64,000 bases of DNA from Gp1-AA145 sp963757135 (GCA_963757135.1 CAVWQE010000006.1:186001-250000); one strand, 5' to 3'. Positions 1 through 7,931 are shown, counted from the first letter of the stretch. Program-made: numbers and translations. The notes: a model not told the origin generated them from the sequence alone.

Positions 1-444
1 CCTGATTTTCTCCGCCAGGTAATCGAGTTCTCCAACACTATCCATTTCTCCGAAGGACACCTTTCGCGACGGCACAAGGAGATGATCGCCAGCCATGTGT
101 CGTATCTGAACCGCTGTCCATATTGACTGGATAGCCACGCTTACTTCCTGCGGGTTCAGGGAGCAACAGATGAATGTGTGAATGCGATTCTCGAAGGCAA
201 GTTGGATAGGGCTGGTCTTGCACCCGCTGAGCGCGCGCTGCTGGATTATGTTGAACTGATCACCCGGGACGCGTCCCGCTCAACAGCGGGCGACGTTCAG
301 AAACTCCGGGATGCGGGCTGGAAAGAAGAACAGATTGCTGAGGCGGTTTATGTGATCGCGATGTTCGCATTCTTTAATCGTGTCGCCGATGCTTTCGGCA
401 TTCCGCCTCAGGATTATCTATCGTCGAGAAAATTGACGCCTTGA
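1..444 (+). CDS. AhpD-like selenoprotein (CxxU), 5' end missing
   Basis: Partial gene running in from the left edge in frame 1; 147 residues plus stop are visible. The protein matches the alkylhydroperoxidase D / carboxymuconolactone-decarboxylase fold: a helix with KEMIASHVSYLN, the redox motif, then SHAYFL and a C-terminal helical part (residues about 60-147). The family motif NxCxYCxxxH appears as NRCPY-TGA-LDSH, with TGA at 124-126 exactly where the second cysteine belongs. This is the only in-frame stop, and the reading frame continues with family-like sequence for 105 more codons. A hairpin at 144-163 fits a bacterial SECIS. AhpD-type proteins use the CxxC pair as peroxidase or disulfide reductase; selenium at the distal position should raise reactivity. 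The gene ends 78 bp before the next selenoprotein gene and is probably co-transcribed with it. A nonsense-mutated pseudogene is the alternative, but the position and the second case next door argue against it. Confidence 0.88.
144..163 (+). promoter_or_regulatory. Candidate bacterial SECIS of the AhpD-like gene
   Basis: Seven-base-pair stem (144-150 with 157-163, one G-U pair) closed by a six-base loop, CGGGTT, with three consecutive G in positions 2-4. The loop starts 24 nt after the TGA at 124-126. Bacterial SECIS elements are short stem-loops inside the coding region with a small loop carrying a G near its 5' side, usually 16-37 nt after the UGA, where SelB binds. Size, spacing and loop all fit. 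No folding program was run. Confidence 0.75.
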
Positions 445-522
445 TCACCTGTATTCGTACTGCGACAAACAAAAGAAGGTTGCCAATAGCCCTCCGGGAT
501 GTCAAAAGGTATGGAGTACGAT

Positions 523-1341
523 ATGACCCGTCTAACCATGAAGCTGAGTCCGAGGTCGCGAAAGGCGTTACTAACCGTTGTGGTCGTGCTGATCGTCGCC
601 TATATCGGCATGGGTGCTTATATCTGGCACGCCATGCAGGAGCCGCCGGAGGATTTCGCCCACATAATGGCGAAAATGCCGGGGCCCGTCGTATTTTTAC
701 TCTTCCCCTTCGAGACGCTCTGGACGCGTGCTCGTGTTGGAAACCTGAATATCGGAGACGCCGCTCCTGATTTCTCGTTGGCCAACGTCGACAAGAGCGG
801 AACAGTTCAGCTTTCCAAGTTAAACCGCCATCAACCCGTGGTACTGGTGTTCGGCAGTTATACTTGACCGCCCTTTCGGCGGGAGGCTCCCGCCCTTAAC
901 AAACTCTACGAACAGTACAAAGACCGCGTCGCCTTTCTTGTCGTGTACATCACTGAAGCGCACCCGAGTGACATTTGGCAGATGCAAAGCAATATTAAGG
1001 ACAAGGTTGTTTTCGCCAGCCCGAAGACCGAGGAGGAACGAGCACTGATAGCGGGAGCGTGTGTCAGAAAATTGGCAATTAAATTTCCCGCAGTTCTTGA
1101 CGAGTTTGGGAACTCTACCGAGAAGGCGTACACCGGATGGCCCGATCGCCTCTATTTGATCGATTCACATGGACGTGTGGCATACAAGAGCAAGGCAGGT
1201 CCATTCGGTTTTAAGCCTGATCAACTCGCAACCGCGCTCTCGCAAGTGACGCTACAGGCCCGACGCACTGACCCAGTAGGTCTACCAACGCACGCGTTTG
1301 GATTCCAAGCAGTTGGATTGGCCGCTCCGCGACGCGACTAA
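523..1341 (+). CDS. Deiodinase-like membrane-anchored selenoprotein
   Basis: 272 codons with one in-frame TGA (865-867, residue 115) read as selenocysteine. An N-terminal membrane segment (about 15-35) is followed by a linker and a thioredoxin fold. The signature FGSYT-U-PPFR corresponds to the deiodinase FGSCTUPPF motif. Downstream VVYITEAHPSD matches the deiodinase YIEEAHxSD block, and RLYLID..GR..YKSKAGP matches the conserved C-terminal block. Sec115 and His147 are 32 residues apart, the same as Sec126-His158 in human DIO1; the second deiodinase histidine (His174 in DIO1) has no counterpart. Eukaryotic deiodinases remove iodine from iodothyronines, are membrane anchored and thioredoxin-like; the substrate of bacterial homologues is not known, so reductive dehalogenation or thiol/peroxide chemistry are both open. 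The ATG at 523 has GGAG at 513-516; ATG 499 and 511 are alternatives with poorer spacing. It follows the AhpD-like selenoprotein gene. Confidence 0.9.
878..894 (+). promoter_or_regulatory. Candidate bacterial SECIS of the deiodinase-like gene
   Basis: Perfect six-base-pair GC stem (GGCGGG 878-883 with CCCGCC 889-894) and a five-base loop AGGCT with GG at positions 2-3. The loop begins 16 nt after the TGA at 865-867, at the short end of the usual bacterial window. The loop resembles the AGGUC-type loop of E. coli fdhF. A competing weaker pairing (CCGCC 868-872 with GGCGG 878-882) could also form. Confidence 0.75.
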
Positions 1342-1407
1342 TGTGTCAATCTGTTCATTTGTTTGCAAGGACTGCGTGGCTGCTGTTGGGCTGTTTGAAT
1401 CCAGAGG

Positions 1408-1816
1408 CTAGGAGGACTTGATTATTCCTGTCGCCCAGGACCATGCCGCTATTCGCCAACCTGCGGCAAACTTGCGAAGTGCCACCGTTAAGATTGCACC
1501 TTTTTGTGTAACCTGTTGCCCATGCACTTTCAATGTCATGTTCGCTGGAACAACCACATATGCGCTATCGCCGGTAGCATTGTTGTGCAACGGCTCACCC
1601 GCTGAAACACAATAGTCCGTGGCACCGTGTTGCTTTCCTTCACTCAACACATCTCGGTACCAGTCCTGCGTCGCGGTCGGCCCCTGCCACACGTGCGGAG
1701 CCATGCCGTCAAGGATCAATCCGGGGACAGTGAAAGTCGCCGCCATTGCATCTGCGTCACCTTTGTTAAAGGCTGAGATGTACTTCAGACGAAGGAATTT
1801 GCGACTCTCACCACCG
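1408..1816 (-). pseudogene. SnoaL/NTF2-like protein, 5'-truncated
   Basis: About 120 residues of an NTF2-like (SnoaL, DUF4440-type) fold: the opening KYISAFNKGDADAMAATF is the usual first helix, followed by strands ending in GWRIAAWSWATG. These proteins are small ligand-binding or detoxifying enzymes of varied function. There is no start codon or signal peptide in front of the conserved part; the frame simply runs back into the 3' end of the upstream DUF4136 gene (stop at 1817-1819), overlapping it out of frame. This looks like a deletion that fused the end of one gene to the middle of another. It could still be translated by coupling, but no in-frame ATG or GTG lies near the domain start. 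Confidence 0.55.
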
Positions 1817-2380
1817 TCACTTCGGGCTTCCAGGTGGGAATCGCTTGAGCAATTTGGTAACTGCCTTGTTAGCAAGTTCCAGCGACTTTTCCTTCCGCTC
1901 CATGTCAAGCGACTGAGTAACCGTCCCAGACCAAACTATCTGATTTGCACTCCGATCGACGAATTTTAGTTCAAGGCTTGCATCTGGGACTGGAGGCAGC
2001 AGTGTACCTTGAGTCCCTCCAGCACCCGTCCACATGGTAGCGTTCATCGCAGGTGGTGCTCCACCGTATGAAGACGTTAGCGGCGGGCCACCCGATACCG
2101 CGATTCCAAAATCGACACCTCCAGCCAGTTGCAGTGTAAGATCACCGTTCTTATCAGTCCGCTGAAGCCCCTTCGAACTCAGTTCACCATCGATCGATCT
2201 GATCACGGTTGCATAGAGCACCGGATGGGTTGGTGGCATCGCCGGTTCTGCCAAAGTATAGGTCTTGTATTTTGAGAAATTGACGCTCTTGTCGTATCCG
2301 ACCTTGACCTTTTGAGCCGAAGCGGATATTGAAAAGGCAGCTACGAGTAGCCCACTCCAGAGCTTGCTCCATCGGTTCAT
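1817..2380 (-). CDS. DUF4136 domain secreted protein
   Basis: 187 residues with a clear signal peptide (cleavage after about residue 22, ASA-Q). The mature part begins KVKVGYDKSVNFSKYKTYTL, the typical opening of DUF4136, a lipoprotein-like envelope domain of unknown role; the central part is rich in G and P, and the C-terminal half contains KFVDRSANQIVWSGTVTQSL, also typical of the family. No lipobox cysteine follows the signal peptide. The gene is transcribed away from the IPT/TIG gene at 2592, leaving a divergent gap of about 210 bp. Function unknown. Confidence 0.8.
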   Translation of the reverse strand: MNRWSKLWSGLLVAAFSISASAQKVKVGYDKSVNFSKYKTYTLAEPAMPPTHPVLYATVIRSIDGELSSKGLQRTDKNGDLTLQLAGGVDFGIAVSGGPPLTSSYGGAPPAMNATMWTGAGGTQGTLLPPVPDASLELKFVDRSANQIVWSGTVTQSLDMERKEKSLELANKAVTKLLKRFPPGSPK

Positions 2381-2591
2381 TGTTTTTGTACACCGTACAA
2401 ACTAACTGAATCAGATTATCTGGAACATGAGGCACCTACAGACACTGTCACTAAAAACAGTTTCATAACGACAGCGAAATCAGCATCTTGGTATCGGTCC
2501 CGTCCAGATTTCGCCTGGAAAGTAGGGTGCCGCCGCCCTGCTATCAGGACTCAAGACGTAATAAGTGAAAACACTCGAAAGAGGAGGCGGT

Positions 2592-3029
2592 ATGCGCTCT
2601 TGCTTGATCCAATCCGCTAAGCCTTTCCCGTGGCTCCGCATCGGCTTTGTTGCCGCATTGGCCTTGACGTTATCGGGTTGGACCTGCACAGCGATTATCG
2701 GTTTCAACAGCTGCCTCGGGGTGCCAACGACGCCTCAGATCACATTACTTTCCCCAAGCGCCGTCTCCGTTAGCACGGATTCAGTCCTTACTGTGAGAGG
2801 AAGTGGATTTGTTCCCCAGTCTCAGATTCTTTGGAATGGAAACGCGCTACTAACCAAGTTCGTCGATTCGCAACACCTTCAGGCACCGATTACACAGCTG
2901 ACTTTCACCCAGTTCGGCGGCGCGTTTGGAAGTAACGTGCTGATTTCTGTAAATTCTCCCGCGACCGCTACTGTTCTGGGATGCCCGATTGCAGGGAGTT
3001 CTGCCACGCTGGTTCTAGTGATCAATTAA
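2592..3029 (+). CDS. Secreted IPT/TIG domain protein
   Basis: 145 residues from the ATG at 2592, which has GAGGAGG at 2581-2587; an upstream ATG at 2565 has no such site. A signal peptide (about 1-32, with LRIGFVAALALTLSG) is followed by a cysteine-containing linker and one immunoglobulin-like IPT/TIG domain (about 48-140: TPQITLLSPSAVSVSTDS, VRGSGFVPQSQILWNG). TIG domains are adhesion or scaffold modules in bacterial surface proteins. Here it stands alone, so a binding or structural envelope role is likely but unproven. Confidence 0.7.
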   Translation: MRSCLIQSAKPFPWLRIGFVAALALTLSGWTCTAIIGFNSCLGVPTTPQITLLSPSAVSVSTDSVLTVRGSGFVPQSQILWNGNALLTKFVDSQHLQAPITQLTFTQFGGAFGSNVLISVNSPATATVLGCPIAGSSATLVLVIN

Positions 3030-3044
3030 GAGTGACGGATAGGG

Positions 3045-3341
3045 ATGCGGCTGCGAAAGCTGTCAGCGGTTTTGAAGATCACACAGTGTGTTCTGATCGG
3101 TTATGAAAAGTTTCTACTACAACTGATTCTTCCGACTTAACGAAATCACGTTCTGACGGGTTTGGATCGGATCTGATCGGTTATGAACGTGAAACTATCA
3201 CTTTTATTGCGATGAAGCTTATTCGAAGCCCGTTCATCTAGGTGAGGTCCCGGAAATAGCGTGAGCTGTGGTGGGAGGGGTTGGGCATGGCTGAGCGCAT
3301 CTTCGGCGAAGGACGGGTGGGCATGTGCACCGTCGTCTGCG
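3045..3341. other. Intergenic region with a 16-bp direct repeat
   Basis: No gene seen. TCTGATCGGTTATGAA occurs at 3092-3107 and again at 3172-3187, 80 bp apart on the same strand, inside AT-richer sequence. It could be a paired operator or a decayed repeat; nothing else supports either. Confidence 0.4.
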
Positions 3342-3451
3342 CTAGAAGTTCAACTTCAGTCCCAGTTGCACGATTCGAGGATCCCTGGCTGAGCGGACAC
3401 GTCTGAATTGCGAATCTGGGAACCAGGTGTCAACACCGGGGTTTTTGCTGC
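3342..3451 (-). pseudogene. C-terminal remnant of an outer-membrane beta-barrel protein
   Basis: Between the PilZ gene stop and the TAG at 3342-3344 the minus strand reads about 36 codons ending RDPRIVQLGLKLNF-stop. A terminal amphipathic strand ending in phenylalanine is the usual end of TonB-dependent Oar-like barrels, and the intact receptor at 22259-25939 ends similarly (RRMQFGARFQF). No upstream part or start exists, so I read it as the tail left after a deletion. Too short for certainty. Confidence 0.35.
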
Positions 3452-3943
3452 TCACCTTGGAAACAGGTGGATGCAATGGATGCAGACGAGGCACGCCACC
3501 AGCGCTACCAGTCCGATGAGCAGCTTAATGCCGAAACGTTGGCCCAACGGATAGGGATTCCAGTTCGCGACTACCGCCCTGAGTTCCTCGATCATTTCTT
3601 CTTCATCGGTATTGCGATAGAGACCGGACTGGAACGCGGACTGCAATGTACGCTGATCGGATTCGGGCAAAGTGACGAACCTGAAAGGCTGCTGGGTGCC
3701 GCTGACCGGAGTTAACATTTCTGCTGTGCCAAGCACCGCTCCTCTGTGAGTGTGAAACGTCAACTCAACCACCGAGCCTGGGTGCACCGGCTCAGGGAGT
3801 GCCAACAATCCTCCATTGAAAGAAATCACGTGGAGTTCGCCACTCGTACGTTGCCCATCATGGAATTGAAGAAAAACCTGAGTACTATCTGTGAGCCTGA
3901 AACGCGGGGTGCGGCGATCTCCGTGTGGGCCCAAATAGCTCAT
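3452..3943 (-). CDS. PilZ domain protein with C-terminal membrane anchor
   Basis: 163 residues from the ATG at 3943; a frame open further upstream lacks a better start. The segment RRTPRFRLTDSTQVFLQF followed by GELHVISFNGGLLAL and VHPGSVVELTF has the layout of a PilZ domain (RxxxR near the N-terminus, then a [DN]xSxxG-like motif, here ISFNGG), which in other bacteria binds cyclic di-GMP. A single hydrophobic segment (about 140-158) at the C-terminus would anchor the domain in the inner membrane. Motility, adhesion or exopolysaccharide control are usual PilZ roles; no partner is nearby. Confidence 0.65.
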   Translation of the reverse strand: MSYLGPHGDRRTPRFRLTDSTQVFLQFHDGQRTSGELHVISFNGGLLALPEPVHPGSVVELTFHTHRGAVLGTAEMLTPVSGTQQPFRFVTLPESDQRTLQSAFQSGLYRNTDEEEMIEELRAVVANWNPYPLGQRFGIKLLIGLVALVACLVCIHCIHLFPR

Positions 3944-4322
3944 TAGCCCGAGTATCTTCCGGAATGCTGTCCGGCAGGAGATTACGGAAGGACTAGGAAC
4001 GCTTACCTGAAGGGACAAAGCGACGCCCCAATTTTTAAAACTTTTTCTGAACGCGGGCAAGCATGTTCACCAAACGGGCTGCGGGTGGGCTCCCGCTAGA
4101 CAATCGGAGCGGCTCGCCGTAGAGAAATTGTGTCGTTATTTGTGTCGTAACCCCCCTCTTTACGCAGCGGATCCTGGGCTGCAGCCTGCGTAGAAGTTCG
4201 GTCGGTACCGCAGCAAGACAGCGCGTCCAATGCGTTGCGCCTGGCTTCCAGCCGCACATGCGAGTAGAAGAGCTTTAGGAATTGGCCGGTCGAGCAACAT
4301 CGAAGTTCCCGCGGCATTAGGT
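3944..4322. other. Intergenic region, no gene seen
   Basis: About 380 bp between the PilZ gene start and the ASPIC/UnbV remnant. Open frames here have no recognisable protein features. It contains TGTGTCGTTA/TGTGTCGTAA spaced about 14 bp apart near 4131-4150, which I do not interpret. Confidence 0.3.
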
Positions 4323-4742
4323 TTACTTGCAGCACGGTATGTGGGAAACCGGCCGAATCCGCTCTGCTGGAACGACCCCTTCCCCTTCAAGCAGGGCATA
4401 GAAGCGATCGGCTGCGAGGTTCTTGAACGTCTCAACTTTCCCGGAAGGCCAGCGGATCTCCAGCGACTCAATCTTCTCTGCCGACCCCAGCCCAAAGTGC
4501 AAACGGAAATCGCTCTGGGAGATGTAACTACCGCCACTGCGAACCTCGTCGGTCTGCGTGATTCCTCCGGCCACAATCTTAACGCGCGCCCCGATTGCCA
4601 TGCGATTGCCCCTGGTACCCGCCAATTCCAGACTCACCCAGTGGCGGCCGGAAACACCGTGGTTCTGTAGGACCATCGGCGCGCTATCGAGATCCTCGAC
4701 CACGACGTCCACATTGCCGTCGTTGAACAGACCAATTTTACG
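4323..4742 (-). pseudogene. C-terminal fragment of a CRTAC1-type ASPIC/UnbV repeat protein
   Basis: The frame reads about 138 residues: GLFNDGNVDVVVEDLDSAP, then HWVSLELAGTRGNRMAIGARV and DFRLHFGLGSAEKIESLEIRWPSG, ending shortly after. This is the last FG-GAP/VCBS repeat plus the ASPIC/UnbV domain of CRTAC1-family secreted proteins, which are normally 500-1200 residues. The frame is closed by a stop just upstream of 4742 and the rest of the beta-propeller is absent, so it is a truncated remnant. Short sequence similar to the dispersed intergenic repeat (GGTTCAATGAGTG) lies at the broken end, near 4772. Confidence 0.7.
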
Positions 4743-4802
4743 CTATCGCGATTTCACTCAAACCCCTATCAGGTTCAATGAGTGTTAGCTTGGGAATTCA
4801 GG

Positions 4803-5138
4803 TTAGGCCGCTCTTGCAGGCGACATTCGGCTGTAGCTCTTAACGGCCTTCTCGATCCCCGGTGTGGCTTTCTTCAGGTCGTCAAGGTTCATCGCCGGAT
4901 GGAATTCGATGTGGGCATCGAAGGCCAGAAACCACGGCTCCGCAACGGCTGGGATTTGAGCCGTATCCTTCAGATCAAAGAAAATGAACCCGGTTCTCTT
5001 GCCGTTATCCTCGGCAAAATACGCCGCTTCAGGTTTTAAGTCGGCGAGAATTGAGTCGATGGTCTTGGGCAAGCTGCCATCACTGATCGCTGCATTGCCC
5101 CTCTCTACGGGGATTGAAACCTTGAGTAAACAACGCAT
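4803..5138 (-). CDS. Conserved small hypothetical protein
   Basis: 111 residues from the ATG at 5138, which has GGAGG spaced 6 bp upstream (minus strand). Sequence RCLLKVSIPVERGNAAISDG, then KPEAAYFAEDNGKRTGFIFFDL and AHIEFHPAMNLDDLKKA resembles a family of small cytosolic proteins with an alpha/beta-barrel-like (dimeric ferredoxin-like) pattern, without assigned function. No signal peptide. No operon partner. Confidence 0.7.
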   Translation of the reverse strand: MRCLLKVSIPVERGNAAISDGSLPKTIDSILADLKPEAAYFAEDNGKRTGFIFFDLKDTAQIPAVAEPWFLAFDAHIEFHPAMNLDDLKKATPGIEKAVKSYSRMSPARAA

Positions 5139-5789
5139 GAAACACCTCCGGGACGAACTGTTATACAAGAACTCTAATCTTGAAGAACCAATCAGCCCGC
5201 GCGTTTAGATTCTTCGACCCCAGACCACAGGGTGCCACGACGATGCACAAATCCTTCCGCACGTAACTGCTCTAAGGCAAACCGCACGAAAACGTCCGCT
5301 CACCCAACGTCTTCGCCAAAGTCTCAACTGTGGAAGTGCCGGGGATTTCCAGTCGTGCGAATACCCGTTCGCCTAACGACAGGCGTTCCGGGCGCTGCAC
5401 TTGTTGCGGGTAGTTTTGTTTTGATTGCACGAACGCAAGCTAGCAACAGACCCAGGGAAAAGAAAACTGTCAAAAGTACCAGTCAACCCGTAGGTTTAAT
5501 TCAGGCTGCGACGCTCATTTATTGACTCCGGCGAGGAAGGCGTTTTGAGTGTAATCGCGAGTGGGTTAGGAAATACTCGGAGCAGAAAAGGCGTTCCACT
5601 GACTCACTTTTTCAATACCGACGAGATGTTTTCGTCAACTTGCGTTAGCGCAATGACGGAGCCTTCGCCAAGGTGTGATCATAGTGATGGCGAAGTCCCA
5701 AGAAGACCGGGAGGCTCCTCAGGGGTGACGCATACTCATCACAACGTACCTTCCGGTTTTTTTCTCGTTGAGGAGTTGCGGGAATAGCT
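5139..5789. other. Gene-poor stretch
   Basis: About 650 bp in which I see no gene with a ribosome binding site and protein-like sequence. It contains TTTTGAGTGTAATCGCGAG near 5543, related to the right half of the dispersed repeat. Probably decayed sequence. Confidence 0.4.
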
Positions 5790-5888
5790 ATGAGAGCCAC
5801 CCGCTTTAGGCCACGCCTTGCCGATGTCGTGTTCCTCGGTATGATTCTGATCTCAGTCGCAGGACTTACATACATTTGGCTTCGCTAA
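5790..5888 (+). CDS. Possible 32-residue membrane miniprotein
   Basis: ATG at 5790, TAA at 5886-5888. The product has a basic N-terminus (MRATRFRPR) and one hydrophobic segment (VVFLGMILISVAGLTYIW), the layout of a single-pass small membrane protein. A weak GCGGGA lies just upstream and AGGAG further up. No homologue is recognised; it may be chance. Confidence 0.3.
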   Translation: MRATRFRPRLADVVFLGMILISVAGLTYIWLR

Positions 5889-5940
5889 CGGAGTTGAGTT
5901 GCCCTGCGTCGTTACGCCCTTCGCCATCACAAGAGTCATA

Positions 5941-6000
5941 GCACAAGCTTGCGTTTTCCTTCGCCAGAATCTGGGTTTTGAGTGTAATGGAGATACGTCA
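5941..6000 (+). repeat. Dispersed intergenic repeat, copy 1
   Basis: Begins with the near-palindrome GCACAAGCTTGCG, then TTTTCCTTCGCC, then GAGTGTAATGGAGATACGTC. The same order of blocks is found at 6597, 8607 and 40966. This copy lies just upstream of the lipoprotein gene at 6047. Confidence 0.55.
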
Positions 6001-6046
6001 GGTATCTCAGGAGGGCCTTCGGCGACGTGATACGCTTCGGGTTGCA

Positions 6047-6556
6047 ATGAAGTATCGGGTGGCGACCACGCTCTTGTTTTGCGTTCCCCTTCTGGGGTGC
6101 AACGTCCCAATCTTTTCGTATCCCGCTCTCTGGGACTATAGCAAGGTGAAGCCCAAGGACAATGATTTGGTTGGATCGTATCGTGTTTTGGAACTGAGAC
6201 TTCCCAACGAACTGAAGCAAGAGGCTAGAGAGAAAGAGCCTCGAATCACATTGAATGCAGACCATACGGTCGTTCTCGCGGATGTGCCGGAATTTGATGG
6301 GTTCGGACAGAACTTGGAATGCAGACTGTCAGGATCGGCAACGTGGAGCCTTAATGACAAAGTAAATGATGGCTGGGGCTGGTCTGTGGCCTTTCAGAAC
6401 TACCACTCGACATCAAAGCCGACCAATCCGAAATGCAATTATGAAAATTCCATTTGGGGAATCTTGATCCTTAGCCGTCACGCCCCATATCGACTGTATG
6501 ACATCGTCGGCGACCCCGACAGCGACACCGGCATTGAATACGCGAGAGTACCGTAG
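6047..6556 (+). CDS. Hypothetical lipoprotein
   Basis: 169 residues from the ATG at 6047. The N-terminus KYRVATTLLFCVPLLGC has a charged start, hydrophobic core and lipobox LLGC, so the mature protein should be lipidated at the cysteine. The rest (VGSYRVLELRLPNELKQEA, RITLNADHTVVLADVPEFD, GSATWSLNDK, YRLYDIVGDPDS) looks like a lipocalin- or META-like beta barrel of the kind in which a reference value is compared with a model, but no named family is recognised. A longer frame from 5978 has no signal peptide at its start. Confidence 0.7.
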   Translation: MKYRVATTLLFCVPLLGCNVPIFSYPALWDYSKVKPKDNDLVGSYRVLELRLPNELKQEAREKEPRITLNADHTVVLADVPEFDGFGQNLECRLSGSATWSLNDKVNDGWGWSVAFQNYHSTSKPTNPKCNYENSIWGILILSRHAPYRLYDIVGDPDSDTGIEYARVP

Positions 6557-6792
6557 AAACTGTCACTAACCCCGCCGTTGGCGAGACTCGGCGATAGCGC
6601 AAGTTTGCGCCTTTCCATTCGCTCTTTTTAGTGTCAATGAGTGTCCTGGCGAAGTAATGCCGGTTGACCAACTTCGCACCAAGACCGTTTGCCGAACCTA
6701 GAGGCATCCAGCCGAGATAACTCGCTGTCTTAACGAGCGGCGACACGCATCTGCTAACTTTTAGCGAACTCGCCTGTCTAAACATTCACGTC
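6557..6792. other. Intergenic region with dispersed repeat copy 2
   Basis: Contains copy 2 of the dispersed repeat at about 6597-6655: GCGCAAGTTTGCGC, CTTTCCATTCGC, then GTGTCAATGAGTGTCC. No gene seen. Confidence 0.5.
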
Positions 6793-7167
6793 ATGCACCG
6801 CATCTCTACATCCGCGATAGCCGCATTATTGATTGTGACTTTGACTGCGTCCGCGTCGGCGTGCATCGCGGGATCGACCAGCCAGTCGCCGCATACCTGC
6901 CATCATCGCGGCACGAGAGACGCCTGCTCCGGTGCAAAGCGGCACAGTGATTCAGCGTCGAATTCCCGTTGTGGCAATGTTTTGAGATCTCGGCAGCGTG
7001 GGTGCGGTTTGCGGGGTCTCGATCAACTTCAATTGGGTGAATTTGCCCCGGCCGAGGTTTCTGGCCCCCTGGTAGTTGCCGGCAACATCTCGACACCCGG
7101 CCCTCTCACACTTTTCGCTTCGTCGGTCGGATTCCCCGAGACCGACCGCGGCCCTCCCCGCTCTTGA
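6793..7167 (+). CDS. Secreted cysteine-containing hypothetical protein
   Basis: 124 residues with a signal peptide (ISTSAIAALLIVTLTASASA, cleavage about 23), then a His/Cys-rich stretch (CIAGSTSQ, HTCHHR, DACSGAK, RCGNV) and a C-terminus PGPLTLFASSVGF...DRGPPRS. The spacing of cysteines suggests disulfides or metal binding. The middle (about 45-75) is unusually Arg/Ser rich and could be read through a compensated frameshift. It precedes the DinB pair by 87 bp on the same strand. Function unknown. Confidence 0.5.
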   Translation: MHRISTSAIAALLIVTLTASASACIAGSTSQSPHTCHHRGTRDACSGAKRHSDSASNSRCGNVLRSRQRGCGLRGLDQLQLGEFAPAEVSGPLVVAGNISTPGPLTLFASSVGFPETDRGPPRS

Positions 7168-7254
7168 AAATCGAATAGCTCAATCTGCCGAGCCGTGACG
7201 CGTGTCCGCTCGTGCGTCCTTCCAACGCTCGAAGCTCGTTTTCAAGGAGAACTT

Positions 7255-7830
7255 ATGAAGAATGTGACTTTGATGTCTGCATGTCTACTCATACTTGCCT
7301 GCAGCCGTTTCGGTCAGGCGCAAACAGCGAACGCTACCGCGCACCGCACCAATGCTCAAATCATCAACTTTATTCTCGACTTCCAGGAGCAGCGGATTCT
7401 CGGCGTGGCTGAAATCATGCCCCCAGAAAAATTTTCATTCGCTCCAACGGCGGGCGTGTTCAAAGGCGTCCGCACCTTCGGTGATGAACTCAAGCACATT
7501 GCCGCCGACAACTTCATGCTGGCCGCTGGCATTCTCGGCGAGAAACCGCCAGTGGATGTCGGCGCCGGGGAGAGTGGCCCGAACGAGGTGCGTAGCAAGC
7601 CTGAGATTATCGCCTACCTCCAAAAGTCGTTCGCCTACATGCACCAGGCGGCAGCATCGATCGATGATGCCAACCCTCCCATCGCAACGCCGGACATTTC
7701 TCCTTGGCCCCCCGGCACGGCCACGCGCATGGGTGTCGCAGTCGAGGACTGCGTTCACACCTGGGACCACTACGGCCAGTTGGTGGAATATCTACGGATG
7801 AACAATATCGTCCCGCCCGGCAGCAAATAG
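7255..7830 (+). CDS. Exported DinB-like protein 1
   Basis: 191 residues from the ATG at 7255 with AAGGAG at 7244-7249. Signal peptide (about 1-23, ending GQA-Q). The four-helix DinB/YfiT fold is shown by ELKHIAADNF in helix 2 and HTWDHYGQLVEYLRMN near the C-terminus, giving the three-histidine metal site typical of the family. DinB-like proteins include thiol transferases and metal-dependent hydrolases; an exported form of this kind is common in Acidobacteriota and unassigned. The next gene is a diverged duplicate. Confidence 0.85.
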   Translation: MKNVTLMSACLLILACSRFGQAQTANATAHRTNAQIINFILDFQEQRILGVAEIMPPEKFSFAPTAGVFKGVRTFGDELKHIAADNFMLAAGILGEKPPVDVGAGESGPNEVRSKPEIIAYLQKSFAYMHQAAASIDDANPPIATPDISPWPPGTATRMGVAVEDCVHTWDHYGQLVEYLRMNNIVPPGSK

Positions 7831-7931
7831 CGCCGAGCAGATTGTCGAGGGCCCCACCCTTGAAAGCTGCGCGGCGTGGAGTCCCTCGTGCATTGCGGTA
7901 ACCAGCGAAATTGATTTTCAAAGGAACTTTT

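Noticed and set aside
1..1341. The two TGA codons as ordinary stops, giving two pseudogenes or four short genes
   Set aside because: Each TGA is at the catalytic position, downstream sequence is conserved in frame, and hairpins fit SECIS elements.
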